Assembly: GCF_033100095.1 (NCBI RefSeq) | Contig: NZ_CP136921.1 | Location: 3,995,001-4,059,000 of the forward strand | Direction: 5' to 3' | DNA: 64,000 nt | Source of the DNA: Diaphorobacter limosus | Lineage (GTDB): Bacteria > Pseudomonadota > Gammaproteobacteria > Burkholderiales > Burkholderiaceae_C | Part shown: positions 28,539-37,219 of the stretch, piece after piece | Layout: each line of letters begins with the position of its first letter | Position numbering within the stretch: position 1 is the stretch's first letter | Position numbers and translations under genes: made by a program | The notes under the pieces: model-generated | What the model saw: the letters and a program-made list of their open reading frames with translations, nothing else | What the model was told of the DNA's origin: nothing | Databases searched by the model: none

Positions 28539-29741
28539 ATGAACCGCAAACTCAAAACCCTGGTCGCCGTGCTCGGTGCCGCCGGCATGGGCCTGGCTGC
28601 CAGCCAGGCGCAGGCGCAGGACAAGGTGAAGATCGGTTTCATCACCGACATGTCCAGCCTGTACGCCGACGTGGAGGGCAAGAACGGCGCGCTGGCCATC
28701 CAGATGGCCATCGACGACTTCGGCGGCAAGGTGCTGGGCAAGCCCATCGAGCTGATGAGCGCCGACCACCAGAACAAGGCCGACATCGCCGCCAGCAAAG
28801 CGCGCGAGTGGATCGACACCCAGGGCCTGACCATGCTGTTTGGCGGCACGCAGTCGGGCACGGCGCTGGCCATGGCCGAAATCGCCAAGGAAAAGAAGCG
28901 TGTGTTCTTTGACAGCGGCGCTGGCTCGTCGGCATTGACCAACGATCAGTGCAGCCCCTACACCGTGCACTACGCCTACGACACCGTGGCCCTGGCCAAG
29001 GGCACGGGCAGCGCCGTGGTCAAGCAGGGCGGCAAGAGCTGGTTCTTCCTCACGGCCGACTACGCCTTTGGCGCCGCACTAGAGGCAGATACCGCCCGGG
29101 TGGTCAAGGAAAACGGCGGCACCGTGGTGGGCAGCGTCAAGCATCCTCTGAATGCGTCGGATTTTTCCTCCTTCCTGCTGCAGGCGCAAAACTCCAAGGC
29201 CCAGGTGCTGGGCCTGGCGAATGCGGGCGGCGACCTGATCAACTCCATCAAGGCCGCCAAGGAATTCGGCATCACCAAGAGCATGAAGCTGGTCGGCCTG
29301 CTGGTGTTCATCACCGACGTGCACAGCCTGGGCCTGAAGAACACCGAAGGCCTGCTGCTGACCACCAGCTGGGACTGGAACCTGAACGACCAGACACGCG
29401 CCTTCGGCAAGAAGTTCTTCGAAAAGGCCAAGCGCATGCCCACGGACATCCAGGCGGCCGACTATTCCGCCACCATGAACTACCTCAAGGCCGTGCAGGC
29501 GGCGGGCACCACGGATGCCGACAAGGTCATGGCCAAGCTCAAGTCCACGCCCATCGACGACTTCTACGCCAAGGGCGTGATTCGCCCCGACGGCCGCTTC
29601 GCGCACGACATGTATTTGATGCAGGTGAAGTCGCAAAAGGAGTCGCAACAGCCCTGGGACTACTACAAAGTCGTGGCCAAGCTGCCGGCAGATCAGGTGT
29701 GGACTACCAAGGCCGAGAGCAAGTGCGCGCTGTGGAAGTGA
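28539..29741 (+). CDS. ABC transporter substrate-binding protein (LivK-like, type 1 periplasmic fold)
   Basis: Periplasmic ligand-binding protein of 400 residues. Signal peptide MNRKLKTLVAVLGAAGMGLAASQAQA with likely cleavage after AQA, then KVKIGFITDMSSLYADVEGKNGALAIQMAIDDFGG, a Leu/Ile/Val-binding-protein-type N-lobe, GGTQSGTALAMAEIA, and the C-terminal WDYYKVVAKLPADQVW. ATG 28539 has GAAGGAG upstream at about 28525. The ligand is uncertain: the family in these bacteria also binds aromatic acids, short-chain amides and other small acids. It is between the ATPase and permease genes of one operon. Confidence 0.87.
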   Translation: MNRKLKTLVAVLGAAGMGLAASQAQAQDKVKIGFITDMSSLYADVEGKNGALAIQMAIDDFGGKVLGKPIELMSADHQNKADIAASKAREWIDTQGLTMLFGGTQSGTALAMAEIAKEKKRVFFDSGAGSSALTNDQCSPYTVHYAYDTVALAKGTGSAVVKQGGKSWFFLTADYAFGAALEADTARVVKENGGTVVGSVKHPLNASDFSSFLLQAQNSKAQVLGLANAGGDLINSIKAAKEFGITKSMKLVGLLVFITDVHSLGLKNTEGLLLTTSWDWNLNDQTRAFGKKFFEKAKRMPTDIQAADYSATMNYLKAVQAAGTTDADKVMAKLKSTPIDDFYAKGVIRPDGRFAHDMYLMQVKSQKESQQPWDYYKVVAKLPADQVWTTKAESKCALWK

Positions 29742-29780
29742 TGCACGGTTGACCCCTTCCCCACAACACGCGTTTTTCTC

Positions 29781-30665
29781 ATGGAAATCTTTGGTGTTTC
29801 AATGCCGGCCATGCTCAGCCAGCTCCTGCTGGGGCTGGTCAATGGCTCGTTCTACGCGATCCTCAGTCTGGGCCTGGCCGTCATCTTCGGCCTGCTCAAC
29901 GTGATCAACTTCGCCCATGGCGCTTTGTTCATGCTGGGGGCGTTGATCACCTGGATGGCCATGAGTTACCTGGGCGTCAACTACTGGGTGATGTTGATCG
30001 CCTCGCCCCTGGTGGTGGGGCTTGTCGGGGTGGTCATAGAGCGCCTGTTCCTGCGCTGGATCTACAAGCTCGATCACCTGTACGGCCTGCTGCTCACGCT
30101 GGGTCTGACGATGGTGATCGAGGGCGTGTTCCGCTCCATCTACGGTGTCTCTGGCCTGGGGTATGACACGCCCGAGCTGCTGGAGGGCGCGACCAACCTG
30201 GGCTTCATGATCCTGCCCAACTACCGCGCCTGGGTGGTGGTGGCCTCCATCGTGGTGTGCATCGCCACCTGGTATGTGATCGAGAAGACCAAGCTTGGCG
30301 CTTATCTGCGCGCCGGCACCGAGAACCCGCGTTTGGTCGAGGCCTTTGGCGTCAACGTGCCGGTGATGATCACGCTGACCTACGCCTTCGGCGCCGCGCT
30401 GGCGGCCTTTGCCGGGGTGCTGGCAGCGCCCGTCTACCAGGTCACGCCGCTGATGGGCCAGAACCTGATCATCGTGGTGTTCGCCGTGGTGGTGATCGGC
30501 GGCATGGGCTCCATCATGGGCTCCATCCTCACCGGCCTGGGCCTGGGCGTGATCGAGGGTTTCACGAAGGTGTTCTACCCCGAGGCGTCTTCCACCGTCG
30601 TGTTCGTCATCATGGCCATTGTTTTGCTCATCCGCCCCGCCGGCCTGTTCGGCAAAGAAAAGTAA
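29781..30665 (+). CDS. livH: Branched-chain amino acid-type ABC transporter permease (LivH)
   Basis: First inner-membrane permease of the importer, 294 residues with about eight TM segments. Motifs LLLGLVNGSFYAILSLGLAVIFGLLNVINFAHGALFMLGA and GTENPRLVEAFGVNVPVMITLTYAFGAALAAFAGVLAAPVYQV are diagnostic of LivH. The C-terminus (LLIRPAGLFGKEK) matches the family. It stands 39 bp after the binding-protein gene and 19 bp before livM. Confidence 0.92.
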   Translation: MEIFGVSMPAMLSQLLLGLVNGSFYAILSLGLAVIFGLLNVINFAHGALFMLGALITWMAMSYLGVNYWVMLIASPLVVGLVGVVIERLFLRWIYKLDHLYGLLLTLGLTMVIEGVFRSIYGVSGLGYDTPELLEGATNLGFMILPNYRAWVVVASIVVCIATWYVIEKTKLGAYLRAGTENPRLVEAFGVNVPVMITLTYAFGAALAAFAGVLAAPVYQVTPLMGQNLIIVVFAVVVIGGMGSIMGSILTGLGLGVIEGFTKVFYPEASSTVVFVIMAIVLLIRPAGLFGKEK

Positions 30666-30684
30666 GCCGAGAGGGGTGATCCAC

Positions 30685-31686
30685 ATGAACGTCAAGAAAT
30701 TTGCCCCCATCGGTTACGGCCTGCTGCTGCTGGGCCTGATCGCTGCGCCCTTCGTGGGTGCCTACCCGGTGTTCGTGATGAAGCTGCTGTGCTTCGCGCT
30801 GTTCGCCACGGCCTTCAACCTGCTGCTGGGCTACACCGGCCTGCTGTCCTTTGGCCATGCGGCCTTTCTGGGCGGCGCGGCCTATGTGACGGGCCATGCC
30901 GTCAAGGTCTGGGGCGCTACGCCCGAGCTGGGCCTGCTGATCGGCACGCTCTCTGGTGCACTGCTGGGCCTGGTGATGGGCTGGTTCACCATCCGCCGCC
31001 AGGGCATCTACGCCACCATGATCACGCTGGCGCTGGCGCAGATGCTGTTCTTTGCGGCGCTGCAAATGCCGTTCACCGGTGGCGAGGACGGCCTTCAGGG
31101 CGTGCCGCGCGGCAAGCTGTTCGGCGTGCTCGATCTGTCCAGCGACCTGACCATGTACTACGTGTGCCTGGTGATCGTGGTGCTGGCCTTCCTGCTCATC
31201 GTGCGCACCATTGATTCGCCGTTTGGCCAGGTGCTGCGTGGCATCAAGGAAAACGAGCCGCGCGCCACCTCGCTGGGCTATGACACCAACCGCTTCAAGC
31301 TGCTGGCCTTCGTGATCTCGGCCGCCATCGCCGGGCTCGCTGGTGCCCTCAAGACCCTGGTGCTGGGCTTTGCCACGCTGTCGGACGTGCACTGGAGCGC
31401 CTCGGGCCATGTGGTCTTGATGACCCTGGTCGGCGGCATGGGCACGCTGGCCGGCCCGCTGGTCGGCGCCGCCGTGGTGGTGGCGCTGGAGAACAAGATC
31501 GGCGACCTGGGCACGCTGCTGGCCAAGCTGACGACCATCGACTGGTTCAACACCCTGGGCGAGTCGGTGACCATCGTCACCGGCCTGATCTTCGTGGTCT
31601 GCGTGCTGGCCTTCCGCCGCGGCATCATGGGCGAGATCGTTGCCTGGCTGGAGCGGCGCGGAACCGGCGGCGGCAACAGCCATTGA
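30685..31686 (+). CDS. livM: Branched-chain amino acid-type ABC transporter permease (LivM)
   Basis: Second permease, 333 residues, about ten TM helices. Typical segments are FNLLLGYTGLLSFGHAAFLGGAAYVTGHAVK, IRRQGIYATMITLALAQMLFFAAL, LRGIKENEPRATSLGYDTNRFKLLAFVISAAIAGLAGAL and VLMTLVGGMGTLAGPLVGAAVVVALEN. ATG 30685 is preferred; an in-frame start at 30619 would overlap livH. Last gene of the operon; a strong hairpin follows. Confidence 0.92.
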   Translation: MNVKKFAPIGYGLLLLGLIAAPFVGAYPVFVMKLLCFALFATAFNLLLGYTGLLSFGHAAFLGGAAYVTGHAVKVWGATPELGLLIGTLSGALLGLVMGWFTIRRQGIYATMITLALAQMLFFAALQMPFTGGEDGLQGVPRGKLFGVLDLSSDLTMYYVCLVIVVLAFLLIVRTIDSPFGQVLRGIKENEPRATSLGYDTNRFKLLAFVISAAIAGLAGALKTLVLGFATLSDVHWSASGHVVLMTLVGGMGTLAGPLVGAAVVVALENKIGDLGTLLAKLTTIDWFNTLGESVTIVTGLIFVVCVLAFRRGIMGEIVAWLERRGTGGGNSH

Positions 31687-31723
31687 CGTGAGGCATGCAT
31701 GGCCCTGCCGCCATGCCCCGCGC

Positions 31724-31768
31724 AGCGGCCATACACGGTACCTTGCCGCGTATGGCCGCTGTGTTTTC
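31724..31768 (+). terminator. Terminator of the liv operon
   Basis: A 15-bp stem with one mismatch (AGCGGCCATACACGG at 31724-31738 with CCGCGTATGGCCGCT at 31746-31760) is followed by GTGTTTTC. It lies ~40 bp after livM and faces the convergent metal ATPase gene. Confidence 0.8.
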
Positions 31769-31803
31769 ATGGCAAGCAACCATCAATCAATCGCTCGGAT
31801 TGA

Positions 31804-33717
31804 TCAACGCCGGATCTCTTGGCGCAGCGGGCCTGGCAGATTGGCGCGCGCCGGGGTTTTACGCCGCAGCAGGCGCATGGCATTGGCGATGACGATCAAT
31901 ACCGAGCCTTCATGGAACAGCATGCCGGCGGCCATGGTCACGCCCCCCATGAGAACCCCGGCCAGCAGCAAGCCGACGGTCACCAGCGCAATCACGATGT
32001 TCTGGCGGATGTTGGCGAGCGTGCGCCGCGCCAGCGAGATGGCCTCGGGCAGCTTCAGCAGGTCGTCGCCCATGAGCGCGATGTCGGCGGTTTCCACTGC
32101 CACGGCCGAGCCGGCCGCGCCCATGGCCACGCCGACGTCGGCGGTGGCCAGCGCCGGGGCGTCGTTGACGCCGTCGCCGACCATGGCCACGACATGGCCG
32201 GCGCGCTGCAGGCGAGCGACGATGTCGAGCTTGTCCTCGGGCAGCAGTCCGGCGTGCACCTCGTCGATGCCGGTGGCGGCGGCGACGGCATCGGCCACCG
32301 GCTTCACGTCGCCGGTGAGCATGACGACCTTCTTCACGCCCGCCTTGTGCAGCGCGGCCACCATGGCGGCGGCGTCGCGCCGGATCTCGTCGGCCACGGC
32401 GATCACGCCCAGCACCTGGTCGTCCACGGCAACGATCATGGGCGTGCGCCCCTGGGTGGCGAGCTCGTGCGCCACGCGGTCTGCGCCCACCGTATCGGCG
32501 ACGCCAAATTGCTCCAGCAAGCCCAGGTTGCCGATCAGCACCCGCTTGCCATCGACGCGCGCGGTGATGCCCTTGCCGATGACCGGCTCGATGTGCTCGG
32601 GCAGCGCGGCCACCGGGATGCCGGCCTTCTCGGCGGCTTCCAGGATGGGGCGCGCCAGCGGATGCTCGGAGCCCGCCTCGGCGCGCGCGGCCCAGGCCAG
32701 CGCCTGGTTCTTCTCCACGCCCGGCGCCAGCGCCACCACGTCGGTGAGCTGTGGCCGGCCCTTGGTCAGCGTGCCGGTCTTGTCCACGGCCACGACGTCG
32801 ATCTTGGCCGCGGTCTCCAGGAACTCGCCGCCCTTGATCAGGATGCCGTCGCGTGCCGAGCGGCCAATGCCGGCGACGATGGACACGGGAATGGAGATCA
32901 CCAGCGCCCCCGGGCAGGCCACCACCAGCAGGGTCAGGCCCAGCACCACGCTGCCGCTGATGAGCCCGGCCAGCAGCGCCAGCACGACGATGGCGGGGGT
33001 GTACCAGGACGAAAACTTGTCGATGAATTTCTGCGTGCGCGCCTTGGCGTCCTGCGCGTCTTCCACGCGGTGAATGATGCGCGCCAGCGTGGTGTCGGCG
33101 CCGATGCCGGTGGCCAGCACCTGCAGGAAGCCGCCGCGCGAGATGGTGCCGGCGAAGACATGGTCGCCCTTGGACTTTTCCACCGGGATGGATTCGCCGG
33201 TGATCGACGCCTCGTCGAGCGCGCCGGTGCCGGCGATCACCTCGCCATCGACCGGCACCTTGGCGCCGTTCTTGACCAGCACCACCTCGCCCATGGCGAC
33301 GCTGGCGGCGGGGATTTCGACCTGCTCGCCCTTGCGCATGACGATGGCCGTGTCCGGCGCCACGGCAATCAGCTCGGCGAGCGCCGCGCGGGTCTTGTTC
33401 AAGGTGGCCGATTCCAGCGCGTGGCCAATGGCAAATAGGAAGGTGACGGCCGCCGCCTCCCAATACTCGCCGATGATCAGCGCGCCGATGGCGGCAATGC
33501 TCACCAGCAGGTCGATGCTGATGTGGCGCACGGCGAGCGCGCGGATGGCGTTGCGCACGACGGGCAGGCCGGCCACGATGGCGGCGGCGACCATCAGCAG
33601 ATCGCCGGCCGTGGCGGCGCCGTAGCCCTTGGAGGCGGTGAATGAAGCCAGGATCAGCAGGCCGGACAGGGCGGGAATCGTCCAGCGGCCGTTGATCCAT
33701 GCATTGATGTTGTTCAT
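31804..33717 (-). CDS. P1B-type heavy-metal-transporting ATPase with a CPG transmembrane motif
   Basis: Metal-translocating P-type ATPase, 637 residues, no N-terminal metal-binding domain. Landmarks: TGES at 173-176, transmembrane metal-site motif CPG at Cys268-Gly270 (VVACPGALVISIP) where CPC, CPH or SPC is usual, phosphorylation site DKTGTLTKG at Asp312, SEHPLA in the nucleotide domain, MLTGD and GDGVNDAPAL. Sequence around the motif (ALVISIPVSIVAGIGRSARDGILIKGG) is nearest to the Zn/Cd/Pb (ZntA/CadA) branch; the substrate is thus inferred as a divalent soft metal, not proven. The small HMA protein encoded just upstream on the same strand probably supplies the missing metal-binding domain in trans. 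Confidence 0.88.
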   Translation of the reverse strand: MNNINAWINGRWTIPALSGLLILASFTASKGYGAATAGDLLMVAAAIVAGLPVVRNAIRALAVRHISIDLLVSIAAIGALIIGEYWEAAAVTFLFAIGHALESATLNKTRAALAELIAVAPDTAIVMRKGEQVEIPAASVAMGEVVLVKNGAKVPVDGEVIAGTGALDEASITGESIPVEKSKGDHVFAGTISRGGFLQVLATGIGADTTLARIIHRVEDAQDAKARTQKFIDKFSSWYTPAIVVLALLAGLISGSVVLGLTLLVVACPGALVISIPVSIVAGIGRSARDGILIKGGEFLETAAKIDVVAVDKTGTLTKGRPQLTDVVALAPGVEKNQALAWAARAEAGSEHPLARPILEAAEKAGIPVAALPEHIEPVIGKGITARVDGKRVLIGNLGLLEQFGVADTVGADRVAHELATQGRTPMIVAVDDQVLGVIAVADEIRRDAAAMVAALHKAGVKKVVMLTGDVKPVADAVAAATGIDEVHAGLLPEDKLDIVARLQRAGHVVAMVGDGVNDAPALATADVGVAMGAAGSAVAVETADIALMGDDLLKLPEAISLARRTLANIRQNIVIALVTVGLLLAGVLMGGVTMAAGMLFHEGSVLIVIANAMRLLRRKTPARANLPGPLRQEIRR

Positions 33718-33762
33718 GAGGTATCCATGTTCGTGATCAGGGTCGGGAGATCAAAAGAAGAG

Positions 33763-33786
33763 GCATGCCGCCGCCAGGCGGCATGC
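33763..33786 (-). terminator. Hairpin between the HMA gene and the metal ATPase gene
   Basis: Perfect 10-bp stem GCATGCCGCC (33763-33772) with GGCGGCATGC (33777-33786) and a 4-nt loop. On the minus strand it is followed by a pyrimidine-rich CTCTTCTTTTG, so it may attenuate transcription from the HMA gene into the ATPase gene. Confidence 0.55.
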
Positions 33787-33834
33787 TGCTGTGGGGTGAA
33801 ATGAGCGGGCCATGCTGCGGCCCGCTGCGCCGCG

Positions 33835-34065
33835 TCAGAACGCCGATGCCCGCGCCGTGAAGCCGACCTTGGCGATGGCGGCGATGAGATCGTCCACGCT
33901 GACGGTCTCGGGGTGGTGATCGACTTCGATGCGCGCCGACGCGAAGTGCACCTTGACCTGGCTCACGCCAGCCATGCCACCGACGCTTTTCTCGATTTTT
34001 GTCACGCAGGACGGGCAGGAAAAGCCTTCGGCGCGCAAGGTGGTGCGGGTGTTCGTGGGGTTCAT
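33835..34065 (-). CDS. Stand-alone HMA-domain metal-binding protein
   Basis: 76-residue CopZ-like metallochaperone. The ferredoxin-like HMA fold is complete: TTLRAEGFSCPSCVTKIEKSVGGMAGVSQVKVHFASARIEVDHHPETVSVDDLIAAIAKVGF, with the metal-binding Cys17 and Cys20. ATG 34065 has AAGGAGA in front of it. It precedes the metal ATPase (which lacks an HMA domain) on the same strand, and a Crp/Fnr gene precedes it in turn, so the three probably act together. The metal may be Cu(I), Zn(II) or Cd(II); CxxC alone does not decide. Confidence 0.87.
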   Translation of the reverse strand: MNPTNTRTTLRAEGFSCPSCVTKIEKSVGGMAGVSQVKVHFASARIEVDHHPETVSVDDLIAAIAKVGFTARASAF

Positions 34066-34178
34066 GGTGTTCTCCTTGTTGATGACTACTTGGTTGGGGG
34101 ATGCCTTCACCATAGGCCGGCCGGCCGGATGGCTCCATGAGAAACGTCAATCAACCGCACGCGGCCTTAGCGTGCCGG

Positions 34179-34931
34179 TCAGCCCATGCCGTCGCGCAGC
34201 TGCCGCAGGCGCGCCGCATCGGCAACGGCGACCCAGCGCCGGCCCGCCTCGATAGCGCCCTCGCGCTGCCACTGGCTCAGCAGGCGGCTGACCGATTCGG
34301 TGGCCGCGCCGGCCATGGCGGCGAGGTCTTCGCGCGCCAGGGGCACGTCCAGCAGCGTCGCCCCGTTCCAGGGCTTGCCGACCTTGCCGGCCAGCACCAG
34401 CAGGATGGCGGCCAGCCGCTGCTCGAGCGGCGCGCCGGCGAGCATGTGGATGGCTTGCTGCGACTGCGTCAGCCGGTGCGCAACCCCCTTCAGGGTGGCC
34501 ACGGCCACCTGCGGGATTTCATGCATCACGGCATCGTATTCGGATGCATCGAGCCCGAGCAGGCAGGCCGGCGTCAAGGTGGTGGCGCTGTCTGCGTAGT
34601 GCTTTTGCCCCAGCGCCGGCAGGGCGCCAAAAAAGTCGCCCGGGGTGAGCAGGTCGATCAGGGACTCGCGCCCATCGGCCGCAAGGCGCGTGGTTTTGAC
34701 GGCACCGGTCGCCACCACGTAAAGATGCGTCGCGGCATCGCCCTCCATGTAGACCGGCGTAGCGGCGTCAAAGCGCTGCGCCCGGCAATGCCGGTTGATC
34801 TGCGCCAGCTGCTGCGCGTCGAGTTCGGCAAAGAGCGGTACTTTCTGGCAGACGGCGAGGCGCATGGCCAGCGAGCAGGCCTGCGGGTCGGGATCCGGCA
34901 GGGACAGTGGAATGTGGCGACGCTGGTTCAT
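34179..34931 (-). CDS. Crp/Fnr-family transcriptional regulator
   Basis: 250-residue regulator. An N-terminal cyclic-nucleotide-type beta-roll runs from LFAELDAQQLAQINRHCRAQRFDAATPVYMEGDAATHLYVVATGAVKTTRLAADGRESLIDLLTPGDFFGALP. The C-terminal winged helix is VPLAREDLAAMAGAATESVSRLLSQWQREGAIEAG. Only two Cys flank the first part (CSLAMRLAVC, plus CRAQ), not the four-Cys Fnr cluster pattern in full, so the signal is open. ATG 34931 is used; the frame is open further upstream into repeat DNA. It is likely to control the HMA/ATPase pair downstream. Confidence 0.82.
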   Translation of the reverse strand: MNQRRHIPLSLPDPDPQACSLAMRLAVCQKVPLFAELDAQQLAQINRHCRAQRFDAATPVYMEGDAATHLYVVATGAVKTTRLAADGRESLIDLLTPGDFFGALPALGQKHYADSATTLTPACLLGLDASEYDAVMHEIPQVAVATLKGVAHRLTQSQQAIHMLAGAPLEQRLAAILLVLAGKVGKPWNGATLLDVPLAREDLAAMAGAATESVSRLLSQWQREGAIEAGRRWVAVADAARLRQLRDGMG

Positions 34932-34995
34932 GGCCTGTATTTCCTCTTGCTCCCGAAGGGTTCTTGGTCGTATGCAGAGGCATGAACGAAAGGTG

Positions 34996-35030
34996 GCGCT
35001 TTCATGTTTCGATATTTCCGGGTTGCCGTG
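34996..35030. repeat. Half copy of the 167-bp hairpin element
   Basis: GCGCTTTCATGTTTCGATAT and the following bases match the right arm of the element at 49106-49272 over ~35 nt. The minus-strand reading supplies the final codons (RQPGNIET and stop) of the lipocalin-like gene. The left arm is missing. Confidence 0.75.
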
Positions 35031-36126
35031 CCAGGCGCAGCGGCTGCGCATAGCCCGTCATTTCCAGATAGCCGCGCCCCAGCGCGCGGCCTGCTGCGTC
35101 GCGCAGCTCGCTCAGACCTTCCCAATAGATGGCGCCAGTGGAGCCGCGGCTGTCGAGCTCCTGCGCATCCAGCAGCGCCCGCACGGTAAAGCTGCCTGCC
35201 GGCGTGTCCACGCGCCATTCGACCGGGTAGAGCGCGCCGCTGACATTGCTGCGCCAATGTCGTAGCGGCGTGAAGCGCACCGCCTGCGGCTCGAAGGACT
35301 GCGCTCCGGATACGCCCGCCTGCCGCCAGGATCCGCCCGCCCACAGCGCGCTGCCGTCCGCGCGGCGCAGCTGGAAGGCGGTGAGCGCGCCGCCGTCATC
35401 CAGGTTCATGCCTATCCAGTCCCAGCCCACGGCGTCGGGGTGCATCAACGCCTGGCTGCACTCGTGATCCAGCCAGGCGCGGTTGTCGGGCCCAGGCGCG
35501 TCGGTCACGGTCATGCGGCGCCCGCCCAGGGTGATGGCCCCCGTCACGGCCAGCTGCGGCTGGCTGTAGTAGTAGCTGGCCTGGCTGGCATCGGGCCCCT
35601 TGCGCGACAGGCTGGCGTCGCCCTGCAGCAGGATGGGCTGGGTGCTGGCGCAGGACAGCTCCAGCGCAAAGCCGTCGGCCTGGGCGCGGATGTCGTAGCG
35701 GCTGTGGCCCGGCGCGCTGGTGGGGGTGCGCGCCAGCGACCAGTCGCGCAGGTGGATGTTGGTGTCGTCCTCGGCAGCCTGCGCTATGCCAAAGCCGGCG
35801 CGCGCGATGCGCTGGTCGTGCAGCTGGCGCCCACCTTGCAGGTCGGTCAGCGCGGCATGGGCAAAGAGCAGCTGGCGCGCGGCAAAGGCCGATTGCAGGC
35901 CCTGCGTGGCATCGACGCGCGAGCGAAAAAAAGTGATCTGAAAGCCCCACAGCCGCCCGGGCGTGGGGCCGGTGCGCGCCTGGCCGGTGAGGTACCACCA
36001 CTCGGTGCGCAGATCCGGGTGGCTGCCATGGTCGCGCGGAAAGACCAGCGTCCGCGCCGGCAGCGCCGCCGCCGGCCCGGCCCAGGCCAGGACGCCCAGG
36101 GCCAGCAGCGCGCGGCGGTTGATCAA
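35002..36126 (-). CDS. AttH/CrtC-like lipocalin-domain protein
   Basis: Predicted secreted or membrane-attached protein of 374 residues. A signal-like N-terminus ([24 protein letters not shown]) precedes a two-domain lipocalin-type fold as in AttH/hydroxyneurosporene-synthase relatives: [87 protein letters not shown]. The apparent start is TTG 36126, which overlaps the stop of the Cds1-like gene (TTGA), giving tight coupling. Family members pair with FtsX-type ABC permeases; the permease is two genes upstream. The last eight residues derive from repeat DNA. Confidence 0.78.
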   Translation of the reverse strand: MINRRALLALGVLAWAGPAAALPARTLVFPRDHGSHPDLRTEWWYLTGQARTGPTPGRLWGFQITFFRSRVDATQGLQSAFAARQLLFAHAALTDLQGGRQLHDQRIARAGFGIAQAAEDDTNIHLRDWSLARTPTSAPGHSRYDIRAQADGFALELSCASTQPILLQGDASLSRKGPDASQASYYYSQPQLAVTGAITLGGRRMTVTDAPGPDNRAWLDHECSQALMHPDAVGWDWIGMNLDDGGALTAFQLRRADGSALWAGGSWRQAGVSGAQSFEPQAVRFTPLRHWRSNVSGALYPVEWRVDTPAGSFTVRALLDAQELDSRGSTGAIYWEGLSELRDAAGRALGRGYLEMTGYAQPLRLARQPGNIET

Positions 36127-37211
36127 GCCAGCTGTTCCCGCAGCCGCTGCTCGGCCGCCGCGCAGTCGCCCATGCAGCGCCGCACCCAGTCCGCGTCGTG
36201 GTAGGTGGGCAGGTAGCGCTCGCCCGCGTCGCACAGCAGCGACAGGATGGAGCCCTGCTCGCCGCGCGCACGCATCTCCTGCGCCAGGCGCAGCATGGCG
36301 ACGAAGTTGGTGCCGGTGGACGGCCCCACGCGCCGCCCCAGCAGCGCGGACAGGGCGCGCATGGCGACGATGGAATCCACGTCCTGCACCTCGTCCATGC
36401 GATCGACCAGGGTGCGGATGAAGCTGGCCTCCACGCGCGGGCGGCCTATGCCCTCGATGCGCGAGCCCGGTGCTGTGAGCGTGGCGTCGCCCGTGCGGTG
36501 GTAGGCGGCAAACACCGAGCCGGCCGGGTCGGCCACGCAGACCTGGGTGGCGTGCCGTTGATAGCGCACATAGCGACCAATGGTGGCGCTGGTGCCGCCC
36601 GTGCCGGCGCCGACCACGATCCAGCGCGGCACCGGGTGGCGCTCGCGCCGCATCTGGCTGAACATGCTCTCGGCGATGTTGTTGTTGCCGCGCCAGTCGG
36701 TGGCGCGCTCGGCATAGGTGAACTGGTCCATGTAATGGCCACCGGTCTCGGCCGCCACGGCGCGCGCGGCGTCGTAGACCTCGCCTGCGCCGTCCACGAA
36801 ATGGCAGCGCCCGCCGTAGAACTCGATCAGCGCGATCTTTTCGGCCGAGGTGCTGCGCGGCATCACCGCCACAAAGGGCAGGCCCAACAGGCGCGCGAAG
36901 TAGGCCTCGCTCACGGCGGTGGAGCCGCTGGATGCCTCGACGATGGCCCGGCCCTCGCGCACCCAGCCGTTGCACAGCGCGTACAAAAACAGCGAGCGCG
37001 CCAGCCGGTGCTTGAGGCTGCCCGTGGGGTGGGTGGACTCGTCCTTCAGGTACAGGTCGATGCCGGCGGCGGAGAAGGCCGGCAGCGGCAGCGGTATCAG
37101 GTGCGTGTCGGCGCTGCGCTGGTAGTCGGCCTCGATGCGCGCGATGGCGTGGTGCAGCCAGGCGCTGGCGCTGGGGGATGGGGGGGCGGCGATGGTGGGC
37201 ATGGGGCCCAT
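36123..37211 (-). CDS. PLP-dependent cysteine synthase-family enzyme (Cds1-like L-cysteine desulfhydrase)
   Basis: Fold-type II PLP enzyme of 362 residues. The PLP Lys67 is in [24 protein letters not shown], and the phosphate/substrate loop is [51 protein letters not shown] binds the PLP phosphate. This pattern resembles Mycobacterium Cds1 (L-cysteine desulfhydrase, H2S-forming) more than CysK or CysM, as I recall it. ATG 37211 is used; ATG 37202 is possible. It lies 8 bp after an ABC permease gene and overlaps the lipocalin-like gene, an operon partner set that does not suit ordinary cysteine synthesis. Confidence 0.82.
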   Translation of the reverse strand: MGPMPTIAAPPSPSASAWLHHAIARIEADYQRSADTHLIPLPLPAFSAAGIDLYLKDESTHPTGSLKHRLARSLFLYALCNGWVREGRAIVEASSGSTAVSEAYFARLLGLPFVAVMPRSTSAEKIALIEFYGGRCHFVDGAGEVYDAARAVAAETGGHYMDQFTYAERATDWRGNNNIAESMFSQMRRERHPVPRWIVVGAGTGGTSATIGRYVRYQRHATQVCVADPAGSVFAAYHRTGDATLTAPGSRIEGIGRPRVEASFIRTLVDRMDEVQDVDSIVAMRALSALLGRRVGPSTGTNFVAMLRLAQEMRARGEQGSILSLLCDAGERYLPTYHDADWVRRCMGDCAAAEQRLREQLA

Positions 37212-37219
37212 TGTGCGGC

